Position numbers and translations under genes: made by a program. DNA of 64,000 nucleotides from NCBI GenBank assembly GCA_022496805.1, contig CM040087.1:28172253-28236252 (forward strand). The letters run 5' to 3'. Each line of letters opens with the position of its first letter. Within the stretch, counting starts at the first letter, position 1. The stretch comes from Pohlia nutans (lineage: Eukaryota; Streptophyta; Bryopsida; Bryales; Mniaceae). This document shows positions 46,789 to 59,196 of this stretch, in pieces. The notes beneath the pieces are model-generated. The model searched no databases. It was not told the DNA's origin and worked only from the letters and a program-made list of their open reading frames with translations.

Positions 46789-49375
46789 CCATGAATGCAA
46801 AAGTTGCCCCCCCATTTCGGGCCTCTGGATGAAAATATCGCCACAGCCAAAAGTGCAGTTAGTGTGAGTAATACTAATTACGATGAAGTTGCTTTTTACT
46901 GTCCAAATGGGTTGTCTAAAGCTACAAAATCTTTCATTATCTTAAGATTTTATTTTATTTTGTTGAGGCGCACACGAATTGCTTTGCAACTCATCGCAAA
47001 GTGGATGATTGAGTTCCTTTTGACAACCCATCACCGGAGAGTTTTCATATGGTAGAGTAGTGATTTTGCAGCCGGAATCAAATGATCAACCCCTTGGGTG
47101 CCTCGGCAATATGGTAGTTTAAAGTCATTCTAGACCATTATCTGAAGATTTATCCCAATATTTTGTAATCCACGATAGCGATATATGCAAAGTAGAAAAA
47201 AAAGAGAACCTTGTTAAGTTGTATTCAAGGAAAATACTGGGTTTGACCCATAAACAAGGTGTGTTTGGAGCTTAAAAAACATTGCGGTGTGGAATGTATT
47301 TGTGGGGAAAAAAATGTGTGAGTGAACTTGGCCTCGTTTCAAGGTGTGCCACTGGGGATGGCACTGGAGCTTGGTCCAAAATAATTCTCCATGGCCAAAA
47401 TTGTCCCGTCGCCGAGGTTTGAGCTTGTCACCTCATGGCCCCAAAGAGCCTTGTCAACTACTACTCAAAGGGCCAGCACATTATTGCACACTTCATATCC
47501 TCTCTTTTTTGCTTCTGAGATGAAGTTTACGGTTCTCTTACAAGTACAAGATGGGCCATGGAAGTCCGCGTCACCCACCATTTTACTTTGTGGATATCTT
47601 TAATACGTTTATGATATGTAGGAAATGTATGTTTTGGTGCATGATTGGATTTGCAATTGTAATTAAAAATTTACCCCTAAAGAACCAAAGATTTTTGGTT
47701 TTAAAATGACAAATTCAATCAATTGTATTGTAAAAATATATTCATATGGGATAAAATTTTATACCACCTAAATCATCAAAGAATATTGCATGTGTTGATT
47801 AAAATACATATATATTTGATCAAAAGGAAGTCTATATAGGATCTACTCAAAAAACATCAGATCCAATTTTGTCCTTTGGGAATAAAGGGCTTTATTCAAG
47901 AAAATATAAATAAAAAATTTCCTTGATTTTATTATAGCTTAAATAAAGTCTCGAGTATGTCCATTAGTAGAATAAGTGAATTTTGGGCACCAGAGAATAA
48001 TGTCAAAACATGGTGCCCAAGGCCCATGTTGACACTTACAATAGTGTCTATGTGGGCACCACGCTCTTGCATGCCTAAATCCACCTTTCTGTTACTATTT
48101 GGGCTATGTTCAAGTTTCAAGCTCCATTCTTTTTTTTCCCTCGTAACATGATTAGATGGGAGGATTGTAATTTAATTTAGAGCATTTAGATCTTATTACT
48201 AAATCTCAAAATTCAAGTTTTGTTACTTTTTAAATGGCTACATAAAATTTGTTTTGTTTTGTTCAAAATCATGAGCATTCGTTGTATTGCGCAAAGATTA
48301 AAATACATTTAGGGTAACTCCCATCCCACGGGGAAGGCAGACATGCATACCACCAAACCAGGAATGAGGTACCATTTGGCCAGATCCAAACTAATAGAAC
48401 GAAAAACATAATTTGAGCACCAAATATCTTCAAACTCCTTAGCCGTCATAGCCCGCTTTAACTCACTACGAAACTTAAAATGAAAGTTTCTACGTGGCAT
48501 GCCCACAACCATGGTGTCACACCACACCAAGATAAAGGCTACTAATAGCAATATTGCTTTTAAAAATTTAAACGATAAGGAAAGTGGAACTTGGAGCAAG
48601 GCGGTTGAGTTTAGACAATATATAATCCCGACTCGACCTCTAAGTCACGCTTTTGAAGTTACTTATTGCACCAAAGAAAGCGAAGTTTGAGTCCTTGAAA
48701 TAGGACTTGAAGACTTGGGACTTGTGTTTAAATCTGAGTCTCTAAGACAAAATATTGAAAATTTCAAGATCTGCACTTTTCTATCAGAACTGTATTTTTA
48801 TAAAACATGATTATTTCAATGTCCAAGTTTTTGAGCCACTACAATGTGACCATTTGGTCTTTCGGATATTAAGCATGAAATATGGCGATACGGCGAGTAT
48901 GATACCAACATCTGGTGGATTGAACAAATTAAATGTTCACATATTTTAGTGAAGGTTGTTTTCTGGTATCCAAGTTATCACATGGAGTTTGTGCTATATT
49001 TTTACCGATAACTGTGTAGCCAAAAAATAAAAACTCATATTGAAAACTCCACTTTTTCTTGGACTTCAGCTGTTGTAATCCTGTAATAGGCAAAATTTAG
49101 TAGCCAACAAAAAGGCGGATGGCCAAAAAAGAAGCTTGCAAGCCGCATTAGTCAGCCAACGCATACATCTGACACCAAACTCCTCTTTGAACTAGTTTTG
49201 CCGTTTTTTTGACGGCAAAGCTATTTGGGATTCTTTGACAACAGTGACAAGTGACAGTTAACTCAGTTGCCCTTCATTCACCTACTCACCTTACATAGCA
49301 TGAGTTTTTCGTTCTTTTCGGTTAACTCTATTCTCTCAAAAATAAGCCCATGGAGCTTGTTTTGACGTTTAAAGG
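46789..49375. other. Intergenic with remnants of TTAA elements
   Basis: No gene recognised. TTTA-CCCCTAAAGAACC at 47,670 starts a degraded relative of the 6494 element (about 160 bp). TTTGAGCTTGTCACCTCATGGCCCC near 47,418 recurs near 57,962. The 96-codon minus ORF at 48,309-48,599 has no recognised domain. The right end of a family B element (CCATGGAGCTTGTTTTGACG...GGTTAA) ends at 49,379. Confidence 0.4.
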
Positions 49376-49410
49376 TTAATGGGATTGAAGCTAGTCATTG
49401 TACTGTACAA

Positions 49411-49760
49411 GAGCATCTCCAACTAGGCACTTCAAGCAAGAATGACTTGTCAAATAAAGATGTAAAGAAAAGAGAGCCCTTTCAAAAATGGGGTCAACAA
49501 TCTCAAAAATGAGGTCAACAATCTCAAAATTTCTTATATAGCAAGTCCCCTCTAAATTATATTTGGATGTATTTATTGTTATCATGGACAAAGCTTTTGT
49601 TCAACCACTTTGCATGTGGTGACTTGTGATTGGTTCTCTAATCAATAATTATGACCGTGTTTGAAGTGGTTTGGGTGGGGGACTTTTATTTTAGGGTCTC
49701 TATATTTTGGAATATTTTGAAGGGTTGTCCAAGTTTAGCAAGCCACCATTGCAGGTGCTC
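49411..49760. mobile_element. GAGCATCTCC-ended MITE (350 bp)
   Basis: Left GAGCATCTCCAACTAGGC; right CACCATTGCAGGTGCTC, an imperfect inverted repeat. Interior AT-rich with TATTTTGGAATATTTTG near the right end. Confidence 0.55.
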
Positions 49761-50181
49761 TAAGTGTTTGACTTCGAACAAAAACTAATCAATAGCTAAC
49801 AACTACCGTCTAAAGACATTTAGCAACCCATCACAACCAGCTTTAAAACATATACACTTAGGCAACCGTTGAGGTGCAAAAAACTTTCTGGTCCTTTGTT
49901 TGGACTTGGAGTTGCAAAGGTGGTACCAATACTCCAATTTGAGAACAAGTCAACTCAATGTTGATAAATTGTATGCAACTATGAATTGTCATTAAAAAAA
50001 TTACAAAGTTTGACAAGAATTCAAATATACACATTAGGAGCAATTTGAGTCATAGGGAGATTTGCATCCTTCCATTATTCATCCTTCATTTTTTTCTTGT
50101 TGTTTCAAAACATTACTTTTTTAAAGCAATAGACTTCATTTGTTTTGTGTTTACTTATTTCTTCAAATTTAGATGTGTATC
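49761..50181. other. Intergenic, nothing recognised
   Basis: AT-rich sequence between two elements; no gene features. Confidence 0.3.
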
Positions 50182-50480
50182 TTAACCCTTAAACGTCAAG
50201 GTAAGCCCCATGGGCTTAGTAAAAAGAGAATAATGAAGAAAAAAGTCGATTTTCTCAACCAAATCAAGCGAGACTTGTTGTGTAGGAAAGCTATTGAAAA
50301 AGCGATCTAGATTCCAAATTTTCGCCTCATTTGAGAGATTGTGGAATCATTGGTAAGCAATCAAAGTTATCAAATTGAACAAGTTTTGAGGTTGGAGCAG
50401 CTGAAGTTCAGCAGTGCCGCAATGCTACAGTGCTAGCCATCAATGCACTGCAGAGCCATTTTTGCCAAAAAAACGGTTAA
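50182..50480. mobile_element. TTAA MITE, family B, right-truncated
   Basis: TTAA-CCCTTAAACGTCAAGGTAAG at 50,182 and about 300 bp of family B interior (CCAAATCAAGCGAGACTTG, GCTATTGAAAAAGCGATCTAG, TGCTACAGTGCTAGCCA). The right terminus is missing after about 50,480. Confidence 0.7.
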
Positions 50481-51133
50481 ACTACTAGAACCAGATTTTT
50501 AAAGTCTTTCCAAATTTATATGCTTAGTTTATTAAGACGTTTTCAAAGGTATTTGCCTAGTTTGACAAATAAAATGATTTGACAATCGTTGTTTGAAGTT
50601 TTATTGCCCTCAGAATCAATTGATGTGACCAATTAAACATCCATACTTTTTTAACATTTAGAAGGCATGTTACAAGAGAACTTGTATATGAACTAATTAC
50701 ATATACTACCCATTGCCGATCAAAGTTACCTTAGCAACATAAACAAGTGTACTAAATCGACATCTATAGTTTTTTTTAGCATTGGCAAATTTGGGGGAAA
50801 ATATACACAAGGATACATATTTTGATTGTCTGAATATGATATCTTCATTTAATAAGGAATTTGATTGGTAAAACCTAGGTTTACTTTCCTGCACCTTCGA
50901 CCTCTCCACCGTCTCCTTTGTCTTTCCACTCAATTCGTGCGATTGAATTTCTTCGGGCATTAAAGCTTAAAGATGAGTTTTCCATTGTGAAGCAACACCT
51001 CACGCAATACCTATCTAAATTAGTGTTTTATAGCCTAAAGAAATTTTAATTTTGACACCTTTTAGTGTTTCATATATGTATCGATATGGTTATGAAGAAA
51101 AGTTTCTTTTCGTTAACCTCATGATTTTTCTTC
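50481..51133. other. Intergenic, nothing recognised
   Basis: AT-rich sequence; short ORFs only. Confidence 0.3.
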
Positions 51134-51712
51134 TTAACCCCTAACTACCTAAGCCTTCTTTTTCTGCACGATGTATATAATTGAATTTCGTTCTCTCATC
51201 CATCATGCACTTTTTGCAAGTAAAAATATACTACAAAATTCTATGGTATTATTTCTTCATGCATGTGTGATCCGATCGATAAAGGGAATGATTTGTGAAA
51301 AAATTATGCCTCGTTTCATGTCAAAATTAAATCTTCACCGAAATTTTCAAAGATCTTAGTTCAAAATGAATCAAAAGAGCTCTTGAAAAAACCAACTCGT
51401 AAAACTTAGCAACCAAAAACCTTCCAAAAATCACTACACTAAGAGTATTGCATTTCAACCCATCATGACAAATTTCATCCACAAATTGTCAATATCTTAT
51501 TCGTAATCAAATTACAAAAGAATTTTGAATTTTGAATTACAAATTTTATACAAAATATTGGTGATAGTAATTATAGATCTAATCGTCTGGATAGAATCTA
51601 AAATTCATAATGTATAACTTTTATTTATATATCAAGTTCAAAATACACCTATTAGTTGCATTTTATAAAAGGGGTTGTAGACATTTTGAGGTTGTAGACA
51701 TTTCGGGGTTAA
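51134..51712. mobile_element. TTAA MITE, family C (579 bp)
   Basis: TTAA-CCCCTAACTACCTAAGCC on the left; ACATTTCGGGGTTAA at 51,709-51,712 on the right. Similar throughout to 368-941 in the same orientation and to 32,828-33,389 in the opposite one. A 17-bp TTGTAGACATTT(T/C)G unit is duplicated at the right end. Confidence 0.7.
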
Positions 51713-51715
51713 CCC

Positions 51716-52106
51716 TTAACCCTTAAACGTCAAAAGAGCTTGGATGGGGCAGCCCGGAAGGCATCTAAATTTTTTTGGGAAAAAAATTTAAAAAATAAAT
51801 AAATAAATAAATTGCAAAAACGGCTCTTCAGTGCCCTATTGGCTAGCACTGTAGCACTGTAGCACTGTAGCACTGCTAAACTTCAGCTGCCCCAACCTCA
51901 AAACTTGTTCAATTTGATAACTTTGATTGCTTACCAACGATTCCACAATCTCTCAAATGAGGCGAAAATTTGGAATCTAGATCGCTTTTTTAGTAGCTTT
52001 CCAACGCAACAAGTCTCGCTTGATTTGGTTGAGAAATTCAACTTTTTTTCTTCAATATTATTTTTTAAATAAGCCCATGGGGCTTACCTTGACATTTAAG
52101 GGTTAA
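51716..52106. mobile_element. TTAA MITE, family B (391 bp)
   Basis: Left TTAA-CCCTTAAACGTCAAAAGAGC; right CTTACCTTGACATTTAAGGGTTAA. Inverted copy of 61,311-61,687. Interior has TAGCACTG repeated four times near 51,850. Separated from the preceding element by only three bases. Confidence 0.8.
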
Positions 52107-52499
52107 GCGTGCAAAGGGCCCTGAGGAGCCATGTTTGATCTTTTCAGTTGAACGTTAATTTTCACCTAGTTTCTAATTTCAAATGAAAATGGTACCAACT
52201 AAGAAAATGTGGAGGATATTTGCTACTTTCCAATCCAATTTATCATTCTTCAAAGTTGTTAAAATTGTGTTTTTTTACAACACTCTCAGGCTCAAAATAT
52301 CAAATATCAAATACACATATATTGCAGAAAACACTTTTCTATCAAATTTCTTTCTTTGCAAGCACAAGAAGTATGCCACGTACACCTTCTTGTTCATCAC
52401 TACTATTTACATTTTTCCTAATAAATTTATACTATTGTGAGCATTTTTGTAATTACTATTGTTTTTTAAATTAAGAAAATTTTATAAATTTTATTTTTT

Positions 52500-52835
52500 A
52501 TTTGAATAATTACGAGAAAATCAAGATAAAACGGCACATTAAGAAAAATTCAAGAGTTTTTTTTTTACCAATGTGTTTATATGATGATTTTGAACTACTT
52601 TATAGTTGAAAGTTTTTTCATTTGAGTAATTTGAAATTCAGCATCCATTATTTACATTAAAACACTATGATCTTGCAATGTATATGGCCAAATTTAATTC
52701 ACATGATCTACAACATGTATATTACAAGATTGTACGGTTGAGATTTCTATACCTCACTTACATTTAGACCTATAATAACACAAGAAAAGCAATGATGACT
52801 TTAGCCCAAAAAAACTAGGGACACTTAGGAGTTAA
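52500..52835. mobile_element. Right part of a TTAA MITE, family G
   Basis: About 335 bp match 58,381-58,715 in reverse complement (ACCAATGTGTTTATAT, CACATGATCTACAACATGTA, CAAGAAAAGCAATGATGA). It ends GGGACACTTAGGAGTTAA at 52,832-52,835. Left boundary not found. Confidence 0.55.
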
Positions 52836-54185
52836 AGATTAAAGTATGTTGACTCAAAATTGCCCATAGCCAAAGACCATGTAGTTCTAAGCTAAATGAA
52901 AATGTTCTATTTGAAGATGTGCATCATTTAAAAAATAAAATAGAGTCAATATATGGCACACTTGTATTTGGAACTTAGAAAACTCATTATTAATTCATAG
53001 GTTAGCAAATAAAGCGTTCTAAAATGCTTCAAAATCCTCTTTCATTTGCCAATAAGAGACAACAAAGTATTATTTGTTAAGAAAATGTAATTGCGCTGAA
53101 TTTTGTTAGTAAAAATTATAAGTGCACATACATTAACTCTATACATAGGTAGAGACCAAAAATCAACAAATATTGTACTATCATAGCAGGGTTGCCACCC
53201 AACAAATAAATTTTTTTTTTTTTTTTTGAAAAACAAGTTCCTTTCTCAAAAAATGAATTTTTTGATTTTTGTTTGTGAGAAAAAATAATGATTAAATATG
53301 GCCCCAAATAGGTTATAAATAGCAAAATATTGCTAAACATAATTCACTATATTTTTTATTCTCATGAAGTTCTTCACACTTCCTATTGTTCGCCTTCAAA
53401 TCTCAAGTATATGTCAAGGGATCAGAGGAATTGCGGAGCATTTTCAATAACTTCAGTTGGGCCAAGCAACAAGGATTGGAGAGTTGAATTATTTTATTAG
53501 CAGATTCTCTATGGTGTTGTTATAGTGTAGAGGGAGTAGTCCAACAAGGGCTGAAGAACGTTATGTTGTCATCATAATTTCTCAGTTTAAATTACATTTT
53601 CTTTGAATTATTATTTTGGCAAACTTGCTACGATACTAAGGTAGATGGTGTTTCTCTTCAACTTCATGTGACTTCATTTCACTATCTAATATGGTCATGT
53701 GCTTGATGAACACTGTGATAGGCTTGTCCTTCAAGGTTAACTCTTAAATGTCGGGTCATGACCGCGGAATCAAGCTGCATTTGTCACACTCAATTTTTCC
53801 TATATAAATAAAATTCAAATTCAAATTATATTTTTAGTAGATGAAGCCATGTGTCTACTACAAACTCGACTACAAACCATGGTTTTTTCACAAGTTTTTT
53901 GGTGAAATTTAGAACTTACTATGATTTTTTGAAATGGTTGTAAAGAAATTCATATCAATTACAATATGTACTCAAAATTCCAATTTTTTACCAAAGGTGT
54001 AAATTACAAGAAAGAACATTACATGTAAATTACAAGAAAATCATCCAATTATCTAAATTTAGATTATTTCCTACACCATAGGAATACATGTCAAACTTGT
54101 AACTCCAATAGAACAATCAATTTGCAGAGTTTTCCAAAAATTCAAAGTAGAGTACAAAATAGACTTGGTAACTTCATTTTATTTG
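52836..54185. other. Intergenic
   Basis: No gene recognised. TTAA-CTCTTAAATGTCGGG at 53,737, followed by the palindrome GGTCATGACC, may be an isolated element left end. A T-run of about 19 lies near 53,210-53,227. Confidence 0.3.
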
Positions 54186-54710
54186 CTAACCCCTAAACGT
54201 CCTCACCCCTCTCCAAACTCGGCAGTTTTGCAAAGATGCATCATAAAATGCAATCTAGAGGAATATTTTGAACTTGATGTGTGAATAAAAGTTGTACATT
54301 ATCAATTTTAAATTCTATCCATACAGTTAGAATTGTAATTGCTATAACCAATATTTTGTATAAAATTTGAAACCTAACATTCAAAATTCTTTTATATTTT
54401 GTATTGACAATTTGTACACAAAATTTGTTGTAATTGGTTGAAATATAATACTCTAAATATAGTGATTTTTGGAGATTAATTGGTTGCTTGATTTTATGAG
54501 TTGAGTTTTTAAAGAGCACTTTCACACTTAAATCTTCAAAATTTTGGGTGAATCGCTACCACATGAAATGAGGCATAAAATTTTCACAAATCATCTCCTT
54601 TCTAATCAGATCACTTATGCATGAAGCTAACTTCTCAAAAAGTCAATGACAGATGAGAAATTTGTATTTGATTCTATACATTGTCCACATTTTGGATGTT
54701 TAGGGATTAA
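54186..54710. mobile_element. TTAA-type MITE, family C (525 bp)
   Basis: Left CTAA-CCCCTAAACGTCCTCACC (first base of the TTAA changed); right TTTGGATGTTTAGGGATTAA at 54,707-54,710. Interior closely follows 32,828-33,389 and 31,078-31,380. Confidence 0.75.
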
Positions 54711-54998
54711 GCTCAAATGTAGTAGAACTCGTATTCATGGCCTAAATTTAATTTAAGTAAAAAAAGAAAAAAATCCAAAATACACTACACGGTGAACCTT
54801 TTTTACGACTCTTTTGTAATTGGGACCCCATATAAATCCAAAACTAGCTTGAATGATCTGAATATAACTTGAAAAGGTGACAGGATCATCAAAAATCCTT
54901 CACAAAATGAATTGGATGAAAATTGTCCATGTAGCAGTTGGAATTGAATAGTGAGTTTCATTCATAAAGCCAATTTTTGGCCACCTAGGCGTTTAGGG

Positions 54999-55231
54999 TT
55001 AACATTTAAATGTCCCATGGGAATAGTATATACGTTGTTCTATAATTGAGATTTGCTACCAACGAGAAACTTTAAATTGGGATCTTAAGAGCTCATTAGA
55101 ACCACATGGATCTAAATTTTAACTTCTCTTATGAACTCAAACCCATTAAAGGTGTGGATTCATTCCAAGTACAAACAAAATACACCGAATTCTACTGGCC
55201 GCTATGGTACGTTCAGACCTTTAGGGGTTAA
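54999..55231. mobile_element. TTAA MITE, family F (233 bp)
   Basis: Starts TTAACATTTAAATGTCCCATGGG and ends CAGACCTTTAGGGGTTAA (TTAA at 55,228-55,231). Reverse complement of the family F copies at 7412-7651 and 7648-7873 (CACATGGATCTAAATTTTAAC, CCCATTAAAGGTGTGGATTCA). Confidence 0.7.
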
Positions 55232-55799
55232 TAGCTATGATCACATACTGGTCACTTTTGTTGTTGTTTGGTGATCACCGGATGGGTTTGGATCATACTG
55301 CAAAACCACAGGCTCAGGCTTTCTTTTGTTGTGGCAGCTTTGTATGAAAGCTCATGGGAGCTGGTGATTGATTGGAGCACAATATTGCACTTCAATCAGT
55401 TGTTGTGAAAACCATAAATATAAGGTTGCTGACAAAAGAAAATTCACTCGAGATTTATACCTTCTTTTGTCTCTTTTGTTTCCACTCTAACTTAGCTTAC
55501 TCACAAACATTTGGAGCCATCCATGCATGCTTCACTTCCTGAGCTCCAACGTTCGCTTCCAGTCCAGCTCCTATCGAAAGTGAAGATTTTATATGGGAAG
55601 CAAGTATATATAAATATACAAACTGTAGTACATGATTGGATTCGGACATTGGGTGTCGAATGTTTAATGACTTCTCTGAAATTAGATTCGGCACTTGTAC
55701 TTGTTGAAATTTTTCTTCTTTACATTTGAAAAAAGGTGAAAAAAATTCTTAAAAGTTTGGCTATTATTAAGATAATATAATTGTACTCGTGAAAAGACT
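55232..55799. other. Intergenic, nothing recognised
   Basis: Short low-complexity ORFs only. The tail of the interval has GAAAAAAGGTGAAAAAAATTC runs. Confidence 0.3.
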
Positions 55800-56370
55800 A
55801 CAAAACTAGTCCATGGTGAGTTGGAGAATAACCTATAGAAAGGCTATGCACCGCCACGGGGTGTGGAACTCATGACCTCCCGAATGCTAAAAGAGAGTTC
55901 CCTCAAACCAAAGGGGTTATTCATGAAGGGACCAAAGAACTACTCATACACAATCCATGTCAGATATTGATAATATTGAAGCGGAGACTCCACGTAGATT
56001 TAGCATAAGTCCGTGCTTGTTTTTTATCAACTCAAATATCTGCAAAATTTCAACAATGCATGATGAACTCCATAAGTGCTTGAGTGTTGATGTATTGTGT
56101 CTCCTACATGTCAAAGAAAGTAATTACACTTTCACATGGTAGTTCACTTCAAATAAATGTAAAAAGATCTAAGATATTAGAGTTAGCCGAAAAGAGTGTC
56201 TTGAAGTGGAAACTTGCCCTAGATTCAACTTAAACTTGTTTTTAGTTCAAAAAGACTCAAAAACTAATCTTACTATAGTGAGTTGGAGGATAATCTAAAT
56301 CAAGGCTATGCATCACGTGGGAGATGGAACTCGTGACCTCCTAATGCTAAAAGAGAGTTCCCACAAGTCC
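55800..56370. repeat. Pair of SINE-like segments about 460 bp apart
   Basis: GTGAGTTGGAG(A/G)ATAA, GGCTATGCA, TGGAACTC(A/G)TGACCTCC and ATGCTAAAAGAGAGTTCCC occur in the same order at about 55,815-55,905 and 56,278-56,365. The GGAACTCATGACCTCC stretch recalls a tRNA-type B box. Related motifs lie near 70-150 and 58,205-58,290. Confidence 0.5.
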
Positions 56371-58380
56371 TTTCACTTTTTGGAGGTCGGTTTCTTAAAT
56401 TTCATGCTCTATTTCATCTAATCTTCCTCTTTCGATCACAAGATGGATTAGGAAAAAATTCAATCCTTTGAGAGGGGTTTGAAATTGGATGTACATTTGA
56501 ATTTGCAAGGTTGCATGTATTTTAATGAAATATATTTCACTTTGTTTCTCATGCAACTTTTATAGTTGAACAACCTCAATAGAGTTATCCGTAAAGTTCC
56601 TCAAAAACTTTCTCATGCAACAATCACTTTCCAATAACACTTTGCCTTGCATTGTTTACTTTTCATTAACACTCTTGCTCTCGTTACTTACTTTCTACTT
56701 CTACATCATTCAAATCGAAGATATCCTCCTATTATTTTTACATTTGAAAAAAAAAAAAAAAAAACCTTCAAGCTTGTGAACTCACGGCCCCTTTGTACCC
56801 TCATTTTTTTACAAGTTTTTAATGACACATCCTTTTTTATCCCTTGACCACTCCACTATGTACATCAAAATCTAAAAATAATAATATAATAACTAAAAAC
56901 TAAAAATACATTGAAAATAATGACAGTTTGTAAGTATATAATTGTTTGTATGTATGTAACCAACCAAACGTTTTGCTACCCATCCATGTGCACTTTATGC
57001 CCATGCATGCTTGATAACTCATGATGAGTTTTTTTGCCCAATTTAAACTTATTGTCATAAGTTTTAACATTGAAATCCCTATAGGGCAAATTGCTTATTT
57101 GTTTTCTTGTTCAGGGAACAAACTGACTGAACATTTGTCAAGTTGCACACATCATGTGAACACACTCTAGTAATGAGTTGGCTAGCTGGTTTTTATTTCA
57201 TTTTATTATTTTGTTTTTAAATTTAAATTTATTTTTATTTTTTATTGGACAATATTCAATTGCAGAGGTAAAGTGTGAGTACAAAGCCCCGGTCAGTTTT
57301 TTTTTTAATATTTAAAAAAATAATTCGTTGACATGCAGAGCCCTGGAGGAGGACAGACCGCAGAGAACAGACCTAAGCTTAATTTACTATGGACAAGGAA
57401 AAGAGGACTAACCATTGATGTGCTCACTAAAGGAGCTGCAGTTTTTAACCATATTCAATTCCAGCTCCCATTCTGTTTTACAGTTAAATAATTAAAGATC
57501 TCTTCAGCTTGATACTTCAGTTGTTGTTTTGTACTTTGTCAGTAGTAATAAGTTTCCTTGCTTCAAAAAATATTATTACTATAAAAGACCTTTAGTGAGC
57601 AATAATCTCGGCTAGTAGAAGAAGAAGAATTCCGGTATGTCTAGGGGTTGACATGAAGGAAAATCTATTTGCTCAATAGAGTTATTCGTAAATTCTAGCA
57701 AAACATTAGGGAAATTCGTAAAATCTTTAGATTTCGGTACCGTGTCAGTCAAGATTCTGGCTCACAAAACAAGAAAAATAGGAGTGTCGGGTTCCAAAAA
57801 TAAAAAACGAGATGAGTTTTATTTCCGGAAAATAAATTTGGGTGAGTGGGTTTGGTCCCTTGTCAAGGCGCATCTGTCCGAATATAAAATGAAAATTGGG
57901 GTAGGCGCCACAGCCCGTTTGATAATAAACCACATAACTAGAATATAACCACCGCCAAAGTTTGAACTTTGCACCTCGTGGCCCCATGAACCTAATGGAC
58001 TTCTAATCTTAGCCTAATACTCTCTTGAGTTTGTGAGAATGACTTTGCGGATATTTACAAAATAGAGGATAGGGGTGCAACTATGGATGAGTGATCCAGG
58101 GAATTATGAATCTCTCTATTATTAAAAGAGAAAAGACAAGGGAGAACTCTTCTTTTAGTTTTGCGACTAGTTTTTTTAGACCAATCACCATGCTCGGTGA
58201 CGTTTGAGAGATTCAAACTTTTCACCTTCCTAATGCTAGAGAAGCTCCTCCAAGTCACACACAAATTCCTATAGTGGAATCACCATGTGCCCCCGTGCCA
58301 ACCTCACGCACTCCTAAAGCAATTGGCTTGGCTAGTGTATGTATTTTGATATCGATCAATCTACCAACTCCTTTCATGTT
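56371..58380. other. Intergenic, nothing recognised
   Basis: AT-rich with an A-run at about 56,748-56,764. A decayed right end (GTCTAGGGGTTGA) lies near 57,639-57,651. A TTTGAACTTTGCACCTCGTGG segment near 57,960 pairs with one near 47,418. No gene features. Confidence 0.35.
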
Positions 58381-59196
58381 TTAACCCCTAACTTTTTTGG
58401 GCTTAAATCATCATTGCTTTTCTTGTGTTACATGTCTAAATGTAAATGAGGTAAATGAATCTCAATTGTACAATCTTGTAATATACATGTTGTAGATCAT
58501 GTGGATCAATTTTGGGGTTATTATGCCATATAGATTGCAAAATCATATTGTTTTAGTGTAAAAAATTAAGGTTGAAATTTTCCTAGCAACACAAATATAG
58601 GTGAACTTTGTTTTCAAAATTACTCAAATGAAAAAAATTTGAAATATAAATTAGTTAAAAACTACAATATAAACACATTGGTACAGAAATAAACTCATGA
58701 AAAAAATTAATGTGCCCTAAAATGGCCTTGCAATGTCAATTAGTAGCCCGTAAAGTGACCGATTTGACCAAAAAAGCAAAAAGTGTCCAAACTAGACCTG
58801 TTCACTAAATTGACTCCCAATCTTTCACAATAACATGGATTGACATGAAAAAATTACCATGATAACTAGACTTCAAGGGAAATTCAATCCAATAATTTTT
58901 AATTTTTTTTTATTGAAAACTGACATGGAATGAAGGAGATACAAGCCCCCAAAAGTTGTAGCCATCAAAATGCACAAAAATTGCCCCAAAAAAAGACCCC
59001 TACTTTCAAATGATCACCAAAATCAATACATCTTGGATTGATCTGAAATCTTCACAATTCATTCCACACATCATGAGGGGAGTTTTCTCAAAATTTTATT
59101 AAAATCAAACACTTTTTGCAAAAATTATAGTTCTTCAAAGGTGACTATATTCCCAAAAACGTCCAAAATATAAACGTCGGGACGGTTAGGGGTTAA
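58381..59196. mobile_element. TTAA MITE, family G (816 bp)
   Basis: Left TTAA-CCCCTAACTTTTTTGGGC; right GTCGGGACGGTTAGGGGTTAA at 59,193-59,196. The left 335 bp are an inverted copy of 52,500-52,835. The interior right part is unrelated, so this may be a composite of two elements. Confidence 0.6.

Noticed and set aside
48309..48599. 96-codon minus ORF with an AMTAKEFEDIW segment faintly like MULE/FAR1 transposase
   Set aside because: The resemblance is a few residues only; no catalytic or zinc-binding motif, and no element ends nearby.
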